Positions 60,297 to 64,000 of a stretch of 64,000 nucleotides of DNA are shown one piece after another. The notes beneath the pieces were generated by a model, which ran no database searches, had not been told where the DNA came from, and saw only the letters and a list, made by a program, of their open reading frames with translations. The DNA comes from Bigelowiella natans CCMP2755 (Eukaryota > Cercozoa > Chlorarachniophyceae), in contig ADNK01003479.1 in assembly GCA_000320545.1 (NCBI GenBank), positions 22,938-86,937 of the forward strand, in the 5' to 3' direction. Every line of letters starts with the position of its first letter. Position 1 is the stretch's first letter. Both the position numbers and the translations under genes were made by a program.

Positions 60297-61847
60297 GCTG
60301 GTATTTATACTATTACGTTAGCGCTATGAAGGGGGAAGTGAAAATATTCCAATGCAGTTGTTGTTACATTACACGTGATAGTAGTAGCACTTAGTTACTC
60401 TATATTGTGGTGGTCAAACATCGGATTGGTTGCTTCTGTTTCACTACAGGACAAAAACATCAATACGATGCACACTACTACTACTACTACTACTACTACA
60501 ACAACTACTACATCTTGTAGTTTATTATTCACTATCACTCCTAGTTTTTGCTCACGCACTCACTCATTCCATTGGCCACGTGATGTGTTTTATAATGCTA
60601 CAATATTATTATTATTAATACGATATTCATATGATGATGAAGGCTGGACGCAAGAGAGTGGCGAAGGAGCTCTGGAAAAGAATATTAGACCGGACAAAAG
60701 ATATTCCTTGGAAAAGGGTTTTAACATTATGGCAGCAAATGAAAAGGTGGTATATTTAGTAGTAGTAGTAGTAGTAGTAGTTAGGAGTGGAAGTTGGCCA
60801 TTGTAGCAGCAAAGAAGAAAGAGGTGCTATAGTGAAAAAAAAGGCAGCAGCAGCAGCAGCAGCAAATGAAGAGGTGGTAGTGGTGGTAGTAGAAAAAGAA
60901 GGAGTAGTGTGAGCGATGATGGGGTAATCAGCAGTATGTGTATATAGTAGTAGTAGTAGTAGTAGTAGTAGTAGAAGAAGAAATAGTGTCAGTGATGATG
61001 GGGAAAGCAGCAGCAGCAGCAGCAGCAGCACATATATGTAGACGAGCAAGCACCATACTATTGCCATGTTATGAATGCTGAGTGATATGGTGACACGGTA
61101 TTATAGTCCTCTACTAATGATAAACTAGCTCTCTAATGATAATCCTTAAGAGAGGACGAGGAGGGTGTCGTTTTCAGCGTTTTGTCCTTTTTCCTTACTT
61201 TTTGTTAAGTTCTGTTTCTCATCATCATGTTACTACTACTATACCACTACTACAATAATACACAAAGGTTGGAGATAGCTCCGGATTCTATTGTCTATCA
61301 TCATGTAATTGCAACACTGACCTCACGGGGAAGATGGAAGGATGCTGTAGAGGCCTTCGAAGAGATGAAGAGTAATGTAGTAGTAGTAGTAGTAGTAGTA
61401 GTTAGTGTTATAGTAGTAGTTAGTGTTATAGTAGTAGTTATGCTGTAGAGGCCTTCGAAGAGATGAAGAGTAATAAATCGTTTATTTACCATTGTGCTAG
61501 GTTGCCGTGATTGTGGTAGTAGTAGTGGCAGTAGTAGTAGTAGTAGTAGTAGTAGTAGTTAGTGTAATAGTATTAGTGTTGTTGTTGTTTTAGTGATGAT
61601 ATCAGAAAGAGAATAACCCCAAACCCACTACCACCATTATTCCCAACGCAACTCAACCCCCCCCCCCCACACACACACACACAAACACACCCGTGGCTTT
61701 CTTTGTGATTGTTCAGAACAAAATCTCAAGCCATTGACAGAGACTCTCCCTTCTGTAGTCTCATCGCTATCATGGCTAGGAGAATCTGATGCAGCAATGG
61801 AAGTTTTAGACCAATATCAAGGATTTATGGGGTGGAAGAGATCTCCT

Positions 61848-61886
<39 letters not shown>

Positions 61887-62322
61887 GGATATATGCTGCT
61901 CCTGTCATCATGATGATAGAAATAACGACGAGGAGGAGGGGATTAGAGGAGAATAGTAGCGTTGTAGTCATTTTCCACCCCTTCTACTACTTCCAGTGTT
62001 GCATTAAAATATGAGCACAAGTAGTGGTAGTTGTAGTAGTCGTTATTGTAGTAGTAGTAGTTCTTGTTGTTGTTGTTATCGTTCTTGGAGGAGGTAGGAG
62101 GAGGAGGAAGATTACTTTTTGCTTGAGGGAGAAGGAGGGGAAAAGAATATGACAAATTATTTGCTTCGATGCCATGATAGGGAGAGCAGTTCTCGAGAAG
62201 ATTGAAAAACGTGTGTTGGCCGATATCACGAAGAAAGCAGAGAAGTACATGGACAAAAATGAGAGCGAGTTGTTGTTTACTCTTTCCAACGAGAATGAAT
62301 CTAAGGAACAAGGATTGATTTT

Positions 62323-62355
<33 letters not shown>

Positions 62356-63507
62356 TCCAACTTCTCACTCATTATTTCGGAGGAGGCATGGAGGAGGTGA
62401 CAAAACTGAGGATTTTGATTCGGAGCTCCATGATTGGAGGTTAGAAATTATAATAATAGCAAATGGGCTAAAAATGGTGATGAGAATGGAAAGGCTTATA
62501 TTGGTGTCAATGCATCTTTCTGTATTATTATAAATATTGAATGACTCAATGATGATAACGATGATGATCATGAAAATAAGAGGAAAATATGGGAATAATT
62601 GCACACCATCATACTTTAACAGATTGTTAATAATTGCGGATCATCATATTTTAACAGATTGGTAATGAGGGCAGGCAGAAGTTGGGAGAAATCGCTCCTA
62701 ATCTTGCGTTCTTTAGGCGGTGGAATAGCATCCCCAGAGACACTGACGCCGTCAGCGGCAAAGGAAAGTGAAAGAGGGGGTGCAATAACATCATCGTCGT
62801 CGTTTTCCTCGTCTACATCTTCGTCTCCTCCTTTGCCCCCCCTCGCTGCATATGCAGTCGCTGTACGCGAGTGCGCACGAGCATCGCAATGGAGAGCAGC
62901 TATGTGCCTCTTATCAGAGGTGACTACATCCTGCGGTATTTTTCCTTCCTCGACAAATAAAATTACGAGGAACGAAAATGAACATAATCGTCACAATCGC
63001 GATCTCTTCAATGATCTTTCTGTCCTCTACGTGGAGGCAATCAATGGTTTTGCTGACTGCCGTCACATCAAAGGCGCGATGATGGTATTTGCTGCGGCCA
63101 GCAAAATCTCTCAGAAAGAAAGTAGAGACGAAGGCTTCAGCGTGGAACCTCAAGTGTTTAACTCTCTGCTAAGAGCCTGTGAACGATCACGTCAATGGGC
63201 GGCATCTCTGACAGTGTTGGCACGCATGGTCGAGCTAAACACGAAGATGGATGCTCAGACTTTCACGCACGTAATCAGAGCGCTCTCTCGAGGGAGGCAA
63301 TGGCGACGTGCGCTAGATCTGTTCGCAGATGTTCCCACTACCCACGGGCTAAGAAGGGAACAGCAAATGTTTGGTGCTGCTATGGAGGCATGCTACCAAG
63401 GAAACAAACAGACAAAGGAATGGCTGCGAAGGCAGATGATGGAGAGTGAGCTGCAAAACCGTGAAGAAAACAATGATGATGATGATGAGGTTGATGGGAA
63501 TGTTTGA
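55856..63507 (+). CDS. Large multi-exon pentatricopeptide-repeat (PPR) protein
   Basis: PPR proteins bind organelle RNA. Exons with matching phases: 55856-56012 (MAARFPSPMCSRRLYILAPL, hydrophobic, signal- or transit-like), 56330-56719, 56881-56912 (WESALDLFK), 57026-57073, about 57600-57670 (WRAIDVLKAYHNTGG), about 58089-58157 (WEKTLKLFKQMATLS), 58576-58619, 58778-58836 (MAVLRLLEEMREI), 59568-59662, 59850-60031 (acidic), 60643-60746 (WKRVLTLWQQMK), 61268-61371 (PDSIVYHHVIATLTSRGRWK), 61717-61848, 62181-62439 and 62658-63507. The last exon holds canonical repeats: QWRAAMCLLSEV, VFNSLLRACERSRQWAASLT, TFTHVIRALSRGRQWRRALD, FGAAMEACYQ. The conserved Trp before A-L-x-L/F is typical of algal and protist PPRs. 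The joins at 57073-57600 and 58836-59568 are not resolved, so two genes cannot be excluded. The C-terminal part from 59850 onward is contiguous. Confidence 0.75.
57465..57775. repeat. (CA)n-(GA)n, (CA)n and a local duplication
   Basis: CA then GA tracts at about 57470-57532 and CA at 57676-57708. CACTGGTGGGAAATGTTATC ... CCGTATTCTTGATT (about 57639) is repeated imperfectly after the CA tract at about 57719. The left copy is at the 3' end of a PPR exon. Confidence 0.85.
58295..58335. repeat. (ATT)n microsatellite
   Basis: ATT run in a PPR-gene intron, with another at about 58666-58692. Confidence 0.9.
60060..61035. repeat. Cluster of microsatellites in PPR introns
   Basis: TAG/AAG-rich stretch at 60139-60180, TA run at 60260-60293, ACT run at 60473-60500, TAG at 60759-60781, CAG at 60843-60864, TAG at 60946-60973 and CAG at 61009-61029. 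Exon 60643-60746 lies among them. Confidence 0.9.
61342..61474. repeat. Duplication of the 3' end of a PPR exon with its donor
   Basis: ATGCTGTAGAGGCCTTCGAA through GAGATGAAGAGTAAT (35 bp) occurs at 61342-61376 and again, identically, at 61440-61474. The left copy contains the used exon end (AAGA, then the gtaatg donor). The right copy preserves the same exon tail and a gtaata donor, separated by TAG repeats. Confidence 0.95.
61520..61885. repeat. (TAG)n, (CA)n and (TA)n microsatellites
   Basis: TAG tract at about 61515-61560, a C-run and CA tract at 61660-61690, and TA tract at 61850-61880 directly after the donor of exon 61717-61848. Confidence 0.9.
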
Positions 63508-63847
63508 AAGCGTTCAAAAAGTGATGAAGAAAATGAGTTAACGAAGAACAATCAATGCAGAACATTTCTGTGATGCGTGCATGATGGTGCCCATCATTCC
63601 GCCGGTTGCTGCATTGGCTGGCAGTGCAGCACAGTTGAAACACACAATGTGAAAGGAAAAAACATTGTCACCAAAACAACCACTGCCAGTTGCTTTTTGC
63701 CAACAATGGCCATGCAGCAGGGGTTGGGGTTGAGTGCAATTGATCAATTGAACTTGTTCAATGATCATCCTCACGTGCATGCAGTGCATGCTGGCGGCAA
63801 GATCGATCAGATTCACGTGTCAGTCACGCATGCCACAGTGCTGCACA
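63508..63847. other. Subtelomeric segment
   Basis: About 340 bp between the PPR stop codon and the telomere. The composition (GCATGATGG, GTGCAGCACAG, TGCATGCTGGCGGC) matches the internal islands. No gene was seen, and an open frame across it into the telomere is an artefact of the stop-free TTAGGG repeat. Confidence 0.6.
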
Positions 63848-64000
63848 TAGGGTTAGGGTTAGGGTTAGGGTTAGGGTTAGGGTTAGGGTTAGGGTTAGGG
63901 TTAGGGTTAGGGTTAGGGTTAGGGTTAGGGTTAGGGTTAGGGTTAGGGTTAGGGTTAGGGTTAGGGTTAGGGTTAGGGTTAGGGTTAGGGTTAGGGTAGG
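63848..64000 (+). repeat. Telomere, (TTAGGG)n
   Basis: About 25 perfect TTAGGG units run 5' to 3' toward the window end, with a single irregular last unit (TAGGGTAGG). Orientation and terminal position indicate a genuine chromosome end. The type is shared by vertebrates, fungi, many stramenopiles, haptophytes and chlorarachniophytes, so it does not fix the lineage. Confidence 0.98.

Noticed and set aside
63577-63999. 140-codon frame running into the telomere (Leu-Gly repeats)
   Set aside because: TTAGGG contains no stop in this frame; an artefact.

Overview
The window is nuclear DNA from an intron-dense microbial eukaryote. It ends in a true chromosome end: about 25 uninterrupted TTAGGG units from 63848 to 64000, G-rich strand running outward. 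Most genes were assembled by reading exons, GT donors, AG acceptors and intron phase by eye. Introns are short to medium and full of microsatellites (TAG/CTA, ATT, GAT, CA, TA and GA runs). The telomere type, intron density, a type I IPP isomerase, a class I tagatose-bisphosphate aldolase, mTERF and PPR organelle factors and possible flagellar coiled-coil and LRR proteins suggest a flagellate or algal protist. A chlorarachniophyte such as Bigelowiella would fit, but this is only an inference.

Layout. 1-2900 (-): unrecognised low-complexity/coiled-coil gene running off the left edge. 4492-6343 (-): IPP isomerase. 7116-7370 (+): small membrane protein. 9395-10553 (-): small basic orphan. 10648-17036 (mostly -): four partly resolved low-complexity genes. 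17622-22203 (+): RFC1-like clamp-loader large subunit with a duplicated Walker-B exon, followed in phase by an unrecognised exon chain to 26694. 28134-30437 (-): fully resolved 12-exon coiled-coil protein, divergent from an LRR protein at 31288-32556 (+). 34414-39973 (-): fully resolved 16-exon LacD-type aldolase. 40643-43141 (+): two-exon basic protein. 44425-46524 (-): fully resolved five-exon Myb/telobox-like protein with a predicted signal peptide. 47421-49000 (+): Gln/Pro-rich membrane protein. 50303-50536 (-): small membrane protein. 51716-52778 (+): orphan. 53253-54347 (+): mTERF-like protein. 55856-63507 (+): large multi-exon PPR protein ending 340 bp before the telomere.

Eight gene-poor islands lie between the genes (about 3040-4390, 7371-9394, 26695-27960, 32557-34130, 43142-44424, 49650-50290, 54348-55500, 63508-63847). 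They are richer in GC and in CATG/TGCA/GTGCAC words and nearly free of microsatellites. They resemble the short segment next to the telomere, and some share diverged sequence with each other. The most unusual features are the repeated local duplications of exon-intron junctions (14422, 18966, 20141, 61342), microsatellites sitting directly at 5' splice sites, and a dispersed element present at both 6.8 kb and 46.9 kb.
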